Assembly: GCA_025055235.1 (NCBI GenBank)
Contig: JANWYN010000144.1
Coordinates: 1 to 48,671, forward strand
Length of the DNA stretch: 48,671 nucleotides
Origin: Candidatus Roseilinea sp.
GTDB lineage: Bacteria > Chloroflexota > Anaerolineae > J036 > Brachytrichaceae
Direction: 5' to 3'
In this document: in pieces, positions 7,955-15,611 of the stretch
How the letters are laid out: each line of letters opens with the position of its first letter
How positions within the stretch are numbered: position 1 is the stretch's first letter
Notes under the pieces: model-generated
Told to the model about the DNA's origin: nothing
What the model saw: only the letters and a program-made list of their open reading frames with translations
The model's database searches: none
Made by a program: the position numbers and the translations under genes

Positions 7955-10465
7955 ATGACGAAACGAACGACGCTCATCCGTCCCCTTACCGCCGCTGCCA
8001 TCGCTGTCACGATGGCCCTTACGCTCGTCGCATGCGCCGTCCCACCGGCACCTCCCACGCGCGCGCCTGGACCGACCATCAGGATCGGCACCAAGGACTT
8101 TGCCGAGCAGTTCATCCTGGGCGAAATGTATGCCCTGTTGCTCGAGAACGCCGGCTTTCGCGTCGAGCGTAGGTTCGATCTCGGACCGACCGACGCAGCG
8201 CATGCAGCCCTGCTGAGCGGCGAGATAGACTTCTACCCCGAATACACCGGCACCGGCTTGCTCACCGTGCTGAAGGCCGCACCGCCTACGGGGAGCGACA
8301 ACGACGCCGCCAAGGTCTTCGACGCCGTGGCCAAAGGTTACCGCGACCGATTCGACCTGATCTGGCTCTCGCCCGCCCCGGCGAACAACGCGCAGGCCGT
8401 CGCCATGACGAAGCCCGGAGCAGCTCGCCTGCGGATCGTCACGCTGTCGGACTTCGTCGCGCGGGCGAAGGAACGGGCAGCGCAAGGCCGGCGGCTGATC
8501 CTGGCCGGCCTCCCGGAGTTCCTCCAGCGAGAAGATGGTCTGCCCGGCCTTCAGCGCGCCTACGGCGACTTCGAGGTGGACTTTCGCCCCATTGCCGCTG
8601 CCGAGCGCTATCGTTTGTTGCTGACGGACGAAGTGGACGCCGTCGTCGCATTCGGCACCGATGGTGAGCTGGGCGGCTTCGATCTGGCGACGCTGATTGA
8701 TGACAAGGCGTTCTTCCCGCCATACAACGTCGCGCCGGTGGTGCGCGGCGAGGTGCTCCGGCGCAACCCACGGATCAAGAACGTGCTCGATGCGCTTGCG
8801 CCGCGCTTGAACGGCGGCGTCATGCGCGATATGAACTTCGAGGTGACGAACCAGGGCGCAGCGCCGCAGGCCGTCGCGCGACGGTTTCTGATCGGCGAGG
8901 GATTGATCCCCGGCCCGCGCGAAGCGCGCGCAGTGAACTATGTGGGTGCGTATCGCATCGTCGCGCGAGATGGCCTGCAGCGCATCAAGGGGCAGGCCAC
9001 CGTCGCACTCAAGCCGGGCGGCGCAGCAGCCGTGACCTGGGTGGCCTTCGTCACGGATACGCTCCAGACGACCACCGGCCGCGGCCAATGGACGCCGCTG
9101 GGGGACACTGTGGTGTTGACCATCACCGAGTCGGCTCAGGGGCCGCTGCAACCCCCGGCCATTGCCAAGCTGACCTTCGACGACCACTTCATCGTTTCGG
9201 TCGAGGTGACGAACGATCCGACCGGCCAAACCGAGTACGCTTACCTCATCGTCAGCGGCGACCGGACCCCAGCCATCCGCGAGCTGCACGAACGTCTGGC
9301 GCGCATTCCCTGGTTGAATTTCACCGACCCCGGCCCCAGCGGCGACGCCTATGGCGAAGCGACGCGCCAGGCCGTCGTCGCCTTCCAGTCATCGCAGAAT
9401 CTGTTGCCCACCGGCGTCGTGGACGTCGAAACCTGGCGAGCGCTCGGCAATCCTGCGCCGCCTGGCGGCGTGAACGCGCCGCTGCCGGCGCCGACGTATG
9501 CACCGCCTGCCACGCCGATGCCCGGCGGCCTCACCCGTTCGCCGCGCGGCCAGGGCCGGACGCGCGCGTGGCTTCGCCTTGCTGCGGCCCATCCGTCCCA
9601 GGCCTGCACACCAACAATTACCATCGGGGATGCAGCGACCAATCTGCGCCAGTCGCCCTCCACTGGCTCGCCGGTGCTCACCGTGATTCCGGCCGGCACT
9701 GCGATGGAAGGCACTGGCGTGAACGCCGATCGCACCTGGTATCGCGTCAACTATTTTGGCACAGCCGGCTGGGTGTTCGCCGAACTTGTGATTGCGGAAT
9801 GCGTGCAAGACCTGCCGGTGGTTGACGCGCCGATTCCTGCGCCTGCGCAACCGGCCCAACCGCAGCCGGCACAACCGGGCGACCTGGTGCTATATCTGAG
9901 CTTCGACGATGGCCCTCACCCGACCTGGACGCCGCAGGTTCTCGAAGTGCTGCAGCAGAATAACGCCAAGGCCACCTTCTTCCAGATCGGCCAGCAGATC
10001 GGCGCATTCAGCGATGTCATGCAGCAGCTCATCGTGGCGGGCATGGGCGTCGGCAATCACACCTGGAGTCATCCTTCGCTGGCCGGCATTGCGCGCGATG
10101 AATTCGTCTCTCAAGTCACGCGCACACACGAGGCCCAGGTTGCCACCGGCGCGCCGGAGGGGCCGAGCTTGTGGTGCATGCGCCCGCCGTACGGCGCAAC
10201 CGACGCCAACACGCGCCCATGGGCAGCGGAACTCGGCTATACCGTCGTGCTGTGGACGATAGACCCGCAGGATTGGGCATTGCCCGGCACGCAGCAGATC
10301 ATCAACCACATCCTCACGCACGCCCGGCCCGGCGCGATCCTGCTCTCACACGATGGCGGCGGGAATCGTTCGCAGACGGTGGATGCCTATCGCGTTGCGC
10401 TGCCGCAGCTCGCGGCACAGGGCTATCGCTTCGAAGCGATCCCGTGCATGCGCATGGGTTCATGA
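7955..10465 (+). CDS. Lipoprotein fusion: osmoprotectant-binding domain, PG-binding, SH3b and polysaccharide deacetylase
   Basis: An 836-residue multidomain lipoprotein. Start ATG 7955 gives a signal peptide with lipobox LVAC at about residue 27; ATG 7931 is possible. Domains in order: OpuAC/QAT-type substrate-binding domain (about 38-300; IRIGTKDFAEQFILGEMYA, then DFYPEYTGTGLL); a beta-rich domain (about 315-430); peptidoglycan-binding domain (about 432-495; TRQAVVAFQSSQNLLPTGVV); SH3b domain (about 550-610; ATNLRQSPSTGSPVL, WYRVNYFGTAGWV); NodB polysaccharide deacetylase (about 645-830) with SFDDGP, NHTWSH, RPPYGA, WTIDPQDW and LLSHD all intact. The metal-binding Asp and two His are present. 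It probably acts on cell-wall or surface glycans. Linkers are Pro/Ala-rich. Confidence 0.9.
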   Translation: MTKRTTLIRPLTAAAIAVTMALTLVACAVPPAPPTRAPGPTIRIGTKDFAEQFILGEMYALLLENAGFRVERRFDLGPTDAAHAALLSGEIDFYPEYTGTGLLTVLKAAPPTGSDNDAAKVFDAVAKGYRDRFDLIWLSPAPANNAQAVAMTKPGAARLRIVTLSDFVARAKERAAQGRRLILAGLPEFLQREDGLPGLQRAYGDFEVDFRPIAAAERYRLLLTDEVDAVVAFGTDGELGGFDLATLIDDKAFFPPYNVAPVVRGEVLRRNPRIKNVLDALAPRLNGGVMRDMNFEVTNQGAAPQAVARRFLIGEGLIPGPREARAVNYVGAYRIVARDGLQRIKGQATVALKPGGAAAVTWVAFVTDTLQTTTGRGQWTPLGDTVVLTITESAQGPLQPPAIAKLTFDDHFIVSVEVTNDPTGQTEYAYLIVSGDRTPAIRELHERLARIPWLNFTDPGPSGDAYGEATRQAVVAFQSSQNLLPTGVVDVETWRALGNPAPPGGVNAPLPAPTYAPPATPMPGGLTRSPRGQGRTRAWLRLAAAHPSQACTPTITIGDAATNLRQSPSTGSPVLTVIPAGTAMEGTGVNADRTWYRVNYFGTAGWVFAELVIAECVQDLPVVDAPIPAPAQPAQPQPAQPGDLVLYLSFDDGPHPTWTPQVLEVLQQNNAKATFFQIGQQIGAFSDVMQQLIVAGMGVGNHTWSHPSLAGIARDEFVSQVTRTHEAQVATGAPEGPSLWCMRPPYGATDANTRPWAAELGYTVVLWTIDPQDWALPGTQQIINHILTHARPGAILLSHDGGGNRSQTVDAYRVALPQLAAQGYRFEAIPCMRMGS

Positions 10466-10470
10466 GCTGC

Positions 10471-11940
10471 CTATTGCGCCAGCGATGGGTCGCGCCGGAG
10501 GAGGTCATACGCCTGCGCCAGCGCGTCCGGCCCGCCGACGTTGCCGGGGAAGACGACGTAGATCGTGCCTGGGTAGCGGCTCTCGGAGCCAAGACGCCAC
10601 ACCGGCACGCCGGGCAGCAACTGGCCGAGCACCATCGCGCGCCGGACGTCCAGCCCCTTCGTCGCAATGTCGCTCGAAGTGATGCCGCCTTTGGCCAGCA
10701 CGTAGCGCGGCTGTGCGGCGAGGCTGCGCACGATGGCGACCAGGCTATCCGACACGCGCCGGCCGATGGCCAGGCTGGTCGCTGCGTCCGCCCCACTGAT
10801 GAGCCGGCGGCTGGTGTAGATCACGACGTCGCAGCCCGATGCGAGCAACGCTTCGGCAGCCTGCGCGCAGCGCGCCACTTCGCCCGATCTGGCGGCATCG
10901 TCGAGCAGCGCCTCGACGCTCACCTCGATGGCGTTCACGCCGCGCCGCAGCAGCGCATCGAGCTGCCCGGATGTCTTGGGCACGTATGACCCGACGATGA
11001 TCAACCCGCCCGCGCTCGCGTTGCAGCAGCTTGCGAGGCTCTCCAGATCTCGCGCCGTCAGCAGCGGCTTTGGCGCGATGCCGGCGCGCGCCCGCGCAAA
11101 CGACGCGGCGGTGCGATACAAGAAGCGGCTGCCTTCCGCCTCGGCCATCAGGCAGGCCAGCGCAACCACCTCAAGGTCGCGCTCGCTCGCGGCATTGACG
11201 ACGCACGCGCCGTCGGGTCGAGCCACCATCAGCCGGCTTCGCACGCGCTCCGGCCCGCCCACGCGGATGTCCTCGATGGTGATGCTCATGACGTCGCCGG
11301 CGCGGATCGCGCCGCGCGTCTTCTCCTCCACCCATGCGCACAGGTTCGAGGCGCGATAGCCGAACGCCGCATCGCGGGCGAATTCGGTCTCGCCTGCCGG
11401 CACGAGATCATCGCCGTAGGCCACGTAGTGCACGTCGTTGATCGTGTAACGCCCGCCGGCTAGGAAGGCCGGAATGAGGAGGTAGGGAGGCCTACATGTT
11501 GCGTATTGCGTATTGCGTTCTACGCCTTGCACCTCGCGCATCGCGTCCGCCAGCGCGTCCACTTCGCCGGGGAAGTGCCCGCGCAGCGTGCTGTCGCTCC
11601 GGCTGATGACCGCGAACGGGCGTCCCACGGCGCGGCCGGCGTCGCACAGATTCCGCCCGATCGCCGCGTTCAGTGCTTCCGCCTGCGGCAGGGGCAGCGC
11701 GCGCGAGTTGGTGAGGATGTAGCAAGCGGGCAGGTCATTCGCCAGTTCGGCGCGCAGCGACTCCACCGACCACTCGGTCAGCACGGGAATGTCGTGCACG
11801 GTCTGCGTGCCGGTGGGGTCGTCGTCCAGCACGACGACTTTTTGTCCCGACTGGCGCAGCCGGCGTCTGATCTCCGGCAACGCGTCGTGCGGCCATTCCG
11901 GCGGCAAGCCGGCGAGCAGGTCGTTTTTGCTGACGGTCAT
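10471..11940 (-). CDS. Four-carbon acid sugar kinase family protein (DUF1537, OtnK/DtnK-like)
   Basis: A 489-residue ATP-dependent kinase of the family that phosphorylates erythronate, threonate or related acid sugars. The N-terminal domain has VVVLDDDPTGTQTVHD (about 36-51) and the signature VISRSDSTLRGHFPGE (about 110-125); the C-terminal domain has the Gly-rich LAKGGITSSDIATKG (about 410-425) that binds nucleotide. Between residues 137 and 152 an extra peptide (QGVERNTQYATCRPPY) interrupts the conserved stretch before LLIPAF; its DNA (11490-11542) is a heptamer array with unit GCGTATT. It is the third gene of a minus-strand operon, nine bases after the epimerase, and converges on the deacetylase fusion with only five bases between stops. 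Confidence 0.9.
   Translation of the reverse strand: MTVSKNDLLAGLPPEWPHDALPEIRRRLRQSGQKVVVLDDDPTGTQTVHDIPVLTEWSVESLRAELANDLPACYILTNSRALPLPQAEALNAAIGRNLCDAGRAVGRPFAVISRSDSTLRGHFPGEVDALADAMREVQGVERNTQYATCRPPYLLIPAFLAGGRYTINDVHYVAYGDDLVPAGETEFARDAAFGYRASNLCAWVEEKTRGAIRAGDVMSITIEDIRVGGPERVRSRLMVARPDGACVVNAASERDLEVVALACLMAEAEGSRFLYRTAASFARARAGIAPKPLLTARDLESLASCCNASAGGLIIVGSYVPKTSGQLDALLRRGVNAIEVSVEALLDDAARSGEVARCAQAAEALLASGCDVVIYTSRRLISGADAATSLAIGRRVSDSLVAIVRSLAAQPRYVLAKGGITSSDIATKGLDVRRAMVLGQLLPGVPVWRLGSESRYPGTIYVVFPGNVGGPDALAQAYDLLRRDPSLAQ
11501..11542. repeat. Heptamer array inside the acid-sugar kinase gene
   Basis: Six seven-base units beginning GCGTATT, GCGTATT, GCGTTCT and degrading rightwards lie inside the coding sequence and are read in frame on the minus strand as a peptide insertion. 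Confidence 0.7.
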
Positions 11941-11949
11941 CTCCGCCTT

Positions 11950-13011
11950 TCATGAATGGGCAGCCGCTGTGTAGTCGCGCTGCAGATGCACGCAGGCGCG
12001 CTCCCAGGCGGCGATCAGCCGGTCGTCGAACGGATCGTCGTCGCTGTTTGCCGCGCCGCCGTGCGCGTCGAGCCAGTCGGCCATCCGCTTCGCGCCCTCC
12101 TCCCAGCGGATCGTGTAGCGGAAGCCCAGGTCGCGCCGCGCCGCTGCGTTGTCGAAGATGTTGTTGAACTGGAAGTTGGTGAGCGTCCAGTGCACAGCGT
12201 CGGCGAGGGTCTGGCTGGGCAGCAGTTGCGCCAGCACGCCGGTGGGGATGTGCACCAGCTTCGGCTCGGGCGCGCCGATAGCCCGCGCCACAGTTTGATG
12301 GTGCTGGTTCCAGGTGAGGAATTCCTCGCCCGTGACGTGATAGCGCTTGCCGAACGCGACCAGATTCCCGGCTGCGTTGACGAAGGCGCGTGCCACGTCC
12401 TCGGCGTGGCACGAGCACCACAGCGATTGGCCGTCGCCATGCACGATGATCGGCTTGCCTTTGCGCAGGCGATCCAGGTAGGTGCGCCGGCCGCGCAGCG
12501 AGTCGAGGAAGTGGGCACCTTCGGCGTATGTCGCAGCCGGCCGGATGATGGTGACGTTCAAATCACCGCGGGCATGCGCAGCGTCGAAGATCGCTTCGCA
12601 TTCGACCTTGCCGGCGGCGTAGGCGTTCCTTCCGAATTTGGGCGCATCTTCGCGATAGGGCAGGGCGCCGTCGGGGTGTGGGTGCGCGTAGACGTCCACC
12701 GTGCTGCAGAAGACGAAGTGGCCGCAGCGACCCTTGAACGCGCGCACGGCGCTCTCGGCTTCTGCCGGGCGATAGCAGATCATGTCCACGACGCAGTCCC
12801 ATTCGCCGGCCTCGGCTATCTGCCGCTCGAACGTTGCGAGGTCCTTGCGGTCGCCGGTGATCGTCTGCACCTCGCCGGCGAACTGCACGCCGCCGAAGCC
12901 GGTCGCACGCTGGCCGCGGTTGAAGTGCCACACGTCGTCGCCGCGGGCCAAGAGTTGCCGGGTGATCTGCGTGCTGATGAGCCCTGTGCCGCCGATGATG
13001 AGGATTTTCAT
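11950..13011 (-). CDS. NAD-dependent epimerase/dehydratase family protein
   Basis: A 353-residue short-chain dehydrogenase-type protein. The start at ATG 13011 gives MKILIIGGTGLISTQITRQL, the Rossmann GxxGxxx motif at the very N-terminus, and overlaps the stop of the upstream metallo-hydrolase gene as ATGA, implying translational coupling. The catalytic Tyr-x3-Lys is visible as YAAGKVECE (about residue 136). HVTGEEFLTWNQHHQ (about 235) resembles the chloroplast-type CSP41 and NAD-epimerase branch. The substrate is probably a nucleotide sugar or sugar acid. Its neighbours (a lactonase-like metallo-hydrolase and an acid-sugar kinase) suggest carbohydrate acid metabolism, but this is an inference. 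Confidence 0.88.
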   Translation of the reverse strand: MKILIIGGTGLISTQITRQLLARGDDVWHFNRGQRATGFGGVQFAGEVQTITGDRKDLATFERQIAEAGEWDCVVDMICYRPAEAESAVRAFKGRCGHFVFCSTVDVYAHPHPDGALPYREDAPKFGRNAYAAGKVECEAIFDAAHARGDLNVTIIRPAATYAEGAHFLDSLRGRRTYLDRLRKGKPIIVHGDGQSLWCSCHAEDVARAFVNAAGNLVAFGKRYHVTGEEFLTWNQHHQTVARAIGAPEPKLVHIPTGVLAQLLPSQTLADAVHWTLTNFQFNNIFDNAAARRDLGFRYTIRWEEGAKRMADWLDAHGGAANSDDDPFDDRLIAAWERACVHLQRDYTAAAHS

Positions 13012-13799
13012 CGTCTGGATGAATCCCTGACCTCGAACCATTCGCCGGGCTTCAGCACATATGGCTGCGGCGTCGTCGCGCCGCGCGCCTTCGCTTCGGC
13101 CAGCGCGGCGTGGAACTCGGCGAGGTCGCGCGCAGCGTCGGGGTGGTTCGGGTCGCAGTAGTGGCAGGGGAGCACCGTCGCCAGCCCCAGCCATTGCGCC
13201 GCCAGCGCCGCTTCGCGCGGGCTCATCTCGCCGGTCAGAAACTCGCCCGCGCCCGGCACGCGCGATGTGATCTCCCACGGCTCGGTGACGCCCAAGCAGC
13301 CGATGGTCGGCCGGTGCAACTCGGCGATCAGCTTCAGGTCGCTGAAGATCGCCGTGTCGCCGTAGTGATAGAAGCGGCAGTCGTCCAGGTAGACGACGAA
13401 CGAGATGGGCACGCCGCTGGCGAAGCTGCCGTCCGGCATCTGAAGCTGCGACCAGTGATGGCACTCGACCGGATACACCTTGACGCCGGCGACGCGCACG
13501 GCGATGCTCCAGGTCGTGGCGCGCACTTGCTCGGTGGGGATGCCTTTGGCGACGAGATAGTTCTTGATCTCGCCGCCGCATACGACCGGCGCGCCGTAGC
13601 GCTTGGCGATCTGCTCCGTATCGCCAAAGTGATCCCAGGCCGCGTGAGAGACGAGGATGAGATCCACGCGTTCCAGCTCGTCGTGTTTGATCGGGCTGGC
13701 CGGGTTGTCGTCCAGGAACGGATCGAGCAAGATGTGCTTGCCGTCGCCCGTGACGATCTCATACGCGGCCACGCCGAGGAAGCGAATGCGTGTTCCCAT
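13008..13799 (-). CDS. MBL-fold metal-dependent hydrolase (UlaG-like)
   Basis: A 263-residue metallo-beta-lactamase-fold protein starting at ATG 13799 (MGTRIRFLGVAAYEI). Metal ligands are visible at SHAAWDHFGD (about 54-63; the first His-x3-Asp-His), VECHHWSQ (about 113), YHYGDTAIF (about 146, bridging Asp) and LPCHYCDPNHPD (about 210, final His). The architecture matches the UlaG/L-ascorbate-6-phosphate lactonase-like group, where Ala-Trp replaces the central His of HxHxDH. First gene of a three-gene operon with the epimerase and acid-sugar kinase. Upstream, the gap contains a heptamer array beginning within three bases of the ATG. Confidence 0.85.
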   Translation of the reverse strand: MGTRIRFLGVAAYEIVTGDGKHILLDPFLDDNPASPIKHDELERVDLILVSHAAWDHFGDTEQIAKRYGAPVVCGGEIKNYLVAKGIPTEQVRATTWSIAVRVAGVKVYPVECHHWSQLQMPDGSFASGVPISFVVYLDDCRFYHYGDTAIFSDLKLIAELHRPTIGCLGVTEPWEITSRVPGAGEFLTGEMSPREAALAAQWLGLATVLPCHYCDPNHPDAARDLAEFHAALAEAKARGATTPQPYVLKPGEWFEVRDSSRR

Positions 13800-14025
13800 G
13801 TGAGCTATGAGCTGTGAGCTTTGAGCTGTGAGCGCGGGCTGTGTATCGCGCCGCGGATTCCAGGGTCGTTGTGGGTGTATGCAAGGGGTAGGCCGGCCTG
13901 CCCGCCTACGCCTTGTTAGCAGATGCACCCGTCGTTGCCGGCGAGTGTATCGCAGGGCCGGGCGCGCGGCAAGCCACGCGGCCATAAATGGCCGCGCTGA
14001 GCCTGCGCGGGCTTAGCCTGCCGCT

Positions 14026-14108
14026 GCGGGCTGAGCTGCGCGGGCTGAGCTTGTCGAAGCCCGCGCCGTAGGTGCAGCAGCCTCGCGGTGCGGAACGGCG
14101 TCCGCACC
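14026..14108. repeat. 83-bp direct repeat, copy 1
   Basis: Identical to 14174-14256 except for one base. It contains a CTGAGCTTGTCGAAG palindromic core flanked by GC-rich inverted stretches. A variant of the core (29564-29582) is found inside the glycerate kinase gene. Confidence 0.85.
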
Positions 14109-14173
14109 CTACCGGTGCTTCAGAGCATCGCAGGCTAAGCCGCGCGGGCTGAGAGCATCACGGACTGCGCATC

Positions 14174-14256
14174 GCGGGCTGAGCTGCGCGGGCTGAGCTT
14201 GTCGAAGCCCGCGCCGTAGGTGCAGCAGCCCCGCGGTGCGGAACGGCGTCCGCACC
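14174..14256. repeat. 83-bp direct repeat, copy 2
   Basis: Second copy of the 14026-14108 repeat, 148 bases downstream in the same orientation. Confidence 0.85.
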
Positions 14257-14350
14257 ACTACCTTGGCGGTGTAGATCACGTCCCCACTCACGACTCCCGA
14301 CTCACCTCTCATCCCTCAACACTCACCGCTCATAGCTCAAAGCTCATAGC

Positions 14351-15571
14351 TCACAGCCCCAAGCTCAACTGCCGCCGGCCGTCCAGCAGCAGGAAGGGCA
14401 GGGCGCGCGTGGTGATCACGCCCAGCCGGGCCAGTTGGGCCGGCTCGCGCAGCCGGCGCTCGCGCCGCGCCCGGAGGATCGCGTCGGCGCCCTTCGGGCC
14501 GATGCCGGGCACCTTCAGCAGCGCCTCGCGCTCGGCGCGGTTCACCTCCACCGGCGCGTGCGCCAGGTGCAGCCGCGCCCAGGCCAGCTTGGGGTCCACG
14601 TCCAGCGGCAGCCGGCCCTGCGCGTCGAAGGGCAGCTCCTCGAACTCGAAGCCGTAGTCGCGCAGAAGGAACGACGCCTGATACAGCCGGTGCTCGCGCC
14701 AGGGGTTCTCCGGCGGCAGGCCTTCCAGCGGCGTGTCGTGCACCGGTTGAAAGGCCGAGAAGTAGGCGCGCTGCAGGCCGAGCGCCCGAGTCAGATAGGC
14801 CGTGGTCTGCAGGATCTCGACGTCGCTCTCGCCGGCCGCGCCCACCACGAACTGCGTCACCAACGACGGCCACCGGCCGCTGCGCGGCGGCGGCATGCGC
14901 CGGCGGATCTCCGCCGCCCACTGCAGCGGTTGCAGCAGCTCCTCGCAGAAGATCTTCTTCGGCGCCAGCACATTCAGGCGCTGCTGGCTGGGCGCTTCCA
15001 GGTTGATTGAGACCCGATCCGACAGCGTCATGGCCGCCAGCACCTGGTCGCGTTCGCTGCCCGGCATCAGCTTGAGGTGCAGGTAGCCGCGATAGCCCAG
15101 TTTGCGGCGCAGGATGGCCGCCGTGTCAATCAGCCGGTCTTGCGTGCGCGCGCCGCCGCCGATGATGCCGGAGCTGAGGAAGAACCCTTCGACCGCGCCG
15201 CGCCGGTTCAGCTCGGCGAACGTGCGCGCCATCTCCTCCGGCTTGAAGGTGGTGCGGCGAAAGTCGCGGCCGGCGCGGAAGGGGCAGTAGTAGCAGTTGC
15301 GCTCGCAGGCCGAGGTGAGCAGCGTCTTCAGCAGCCGGATGCGTCTGCCGCCGGGCATGACTGCGTCGTGGATGCCCAGTGAGTTCTTCTTCGTCTCGCT
15401 CAGCGAGACGGACGCGCGCAGCGGGTCATCGCCGAAGATGCGGCTCAGCGCGTCGGGCGAGTGGCCACACGGCGCGGGCGCGCCGGGGGTGCCGGCGACC
15501 TCGTCCGCCGGCTCCAGCGCCATCTGCCGGCTGAGCAGGGCGAGCTTGTCGAACGCGTCAATCGAACGCAT
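14351..15571 (-). CDS. Radical SAM protein with helix-hairpin-helix, putative DNA modification/repair
   Basis: A 406-residue protein of the putative DNA modification/repair radical SAM type. The cluster-binding motif CERNCYYCPF (C-x3-C-x2-C, about residues 88-97) sits in the correct place, and the TIM-barrel part continues to about 330 (FFLSSGIIGGG, HLKLMPG, VSINLEAPS, TQFVVGAAGESD). The C-terminus carries a helix-hairpin-helix DNA-binding motif, LLKVPGIGPKGADAIL (about 353-368). The family often partners with a DUF4130 protein; none is visible here. A candidate LexA box and promoter directly precede the ATG at 15571, fitting a damage-response role. The stop codon lies inside a heptamer array, so the last residues are array-derived. 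Confidence 0.9.
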   Translation of the reverse strand: MRSIDAFDKLALLSRQMALEPADEVAGTPGAPAPCGHSPDALSRIFGDDPLRASVSLSETKKNSLGIHDAVMPGGRRIRLLKTLLTSACERNCYYCPFRAGRDFRRTTFKPEEMARTFAELNRRGAVEGFFLSSGIIGGGARTQDRLIDTAAILRRKLGYRGYLHLKLMPGSERDQVLAAMTLSDRVSINLEAPSQQRLNVLAPKKIFCEELLQPLQWAAEIRRRMPPPRSGRWPSLVTQFVVGAAGESDVEILQTTAYLTRALGLQRAYFSAFQPVHDTPLEGLPPENPWREHRLYQASFLLRDYGFEFEELPFDAQGRLPLDVDPKLAWARLHLAHAPVEVNRAEREALLKVPGIGPKGADAILRARRERRLREPAQLARLGVITTRALPFLLLDGRRQLSLGL

Positions 15572-15575
15572 GTGC
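15564..15575. promoter_or_regulatory. Second, imperfect LexA-like box over the start codon
   Basis: GAACGCATGTGC matches GAAC-N4-GTTC with one mismatch and shares its GAACGCATGT core with the perfect box at 15587-15598 in inverted orientation. It covers the ATG of the radical SAM gene. Confidence 0.4.
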
Positions 15576-15580
15576 TACCG

Positions 15581-15608
15581 ATTGTAGAACATGCGTTCGA
15601 AACGTCAA
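15581..15608 (-). promoter_or_regulatory. Candidate SOS promoter with LexA/DinR box in the spacer
   Basis: On the minus strand: TTGACG (15608-15603), a 16-base spacer, TACAAT (15586-15581), then nine bases to the ATG at 15571. The spacer contains GAACGCATGTTC (15598-15587), an exact match to the Gram-positive-type SOS box GAAC-N4-GTTC, abutting the -10. A start seven bases after the -10 would give an almost leaderless message. Confidence 0.7.
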
Positions 15609-15611
15609 CCC

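Larger units (their letters stand above)
13802..14370. repeat. Intergenic repeat block bounded by inverted heptamer arrays
   Basis: This gap of about 550 bases has no credible gene. It opens with four GAGCTGT-like units (13802-13829) and closes with twelve units of the complementary CTCATAG/CTCACGA type (14287-14370), which enter the 3' end of the radical SAM gene and include its stop codon. Between them lies an 83-bp direct repeat present twice with one mismatch (14026-14108 and 14174-14256). Each copy contains the palindromic GGGCTGAGCTTGTCGAAGCC motif (14042 and 14190). Confidence 0.85.

Noticed and set aside
7742..9289. 515-residue minus-strand open frame over the deacetylase fusion
   Set aside because: Shadow of the fusion gene; low-complexity charged sequence with no domain.
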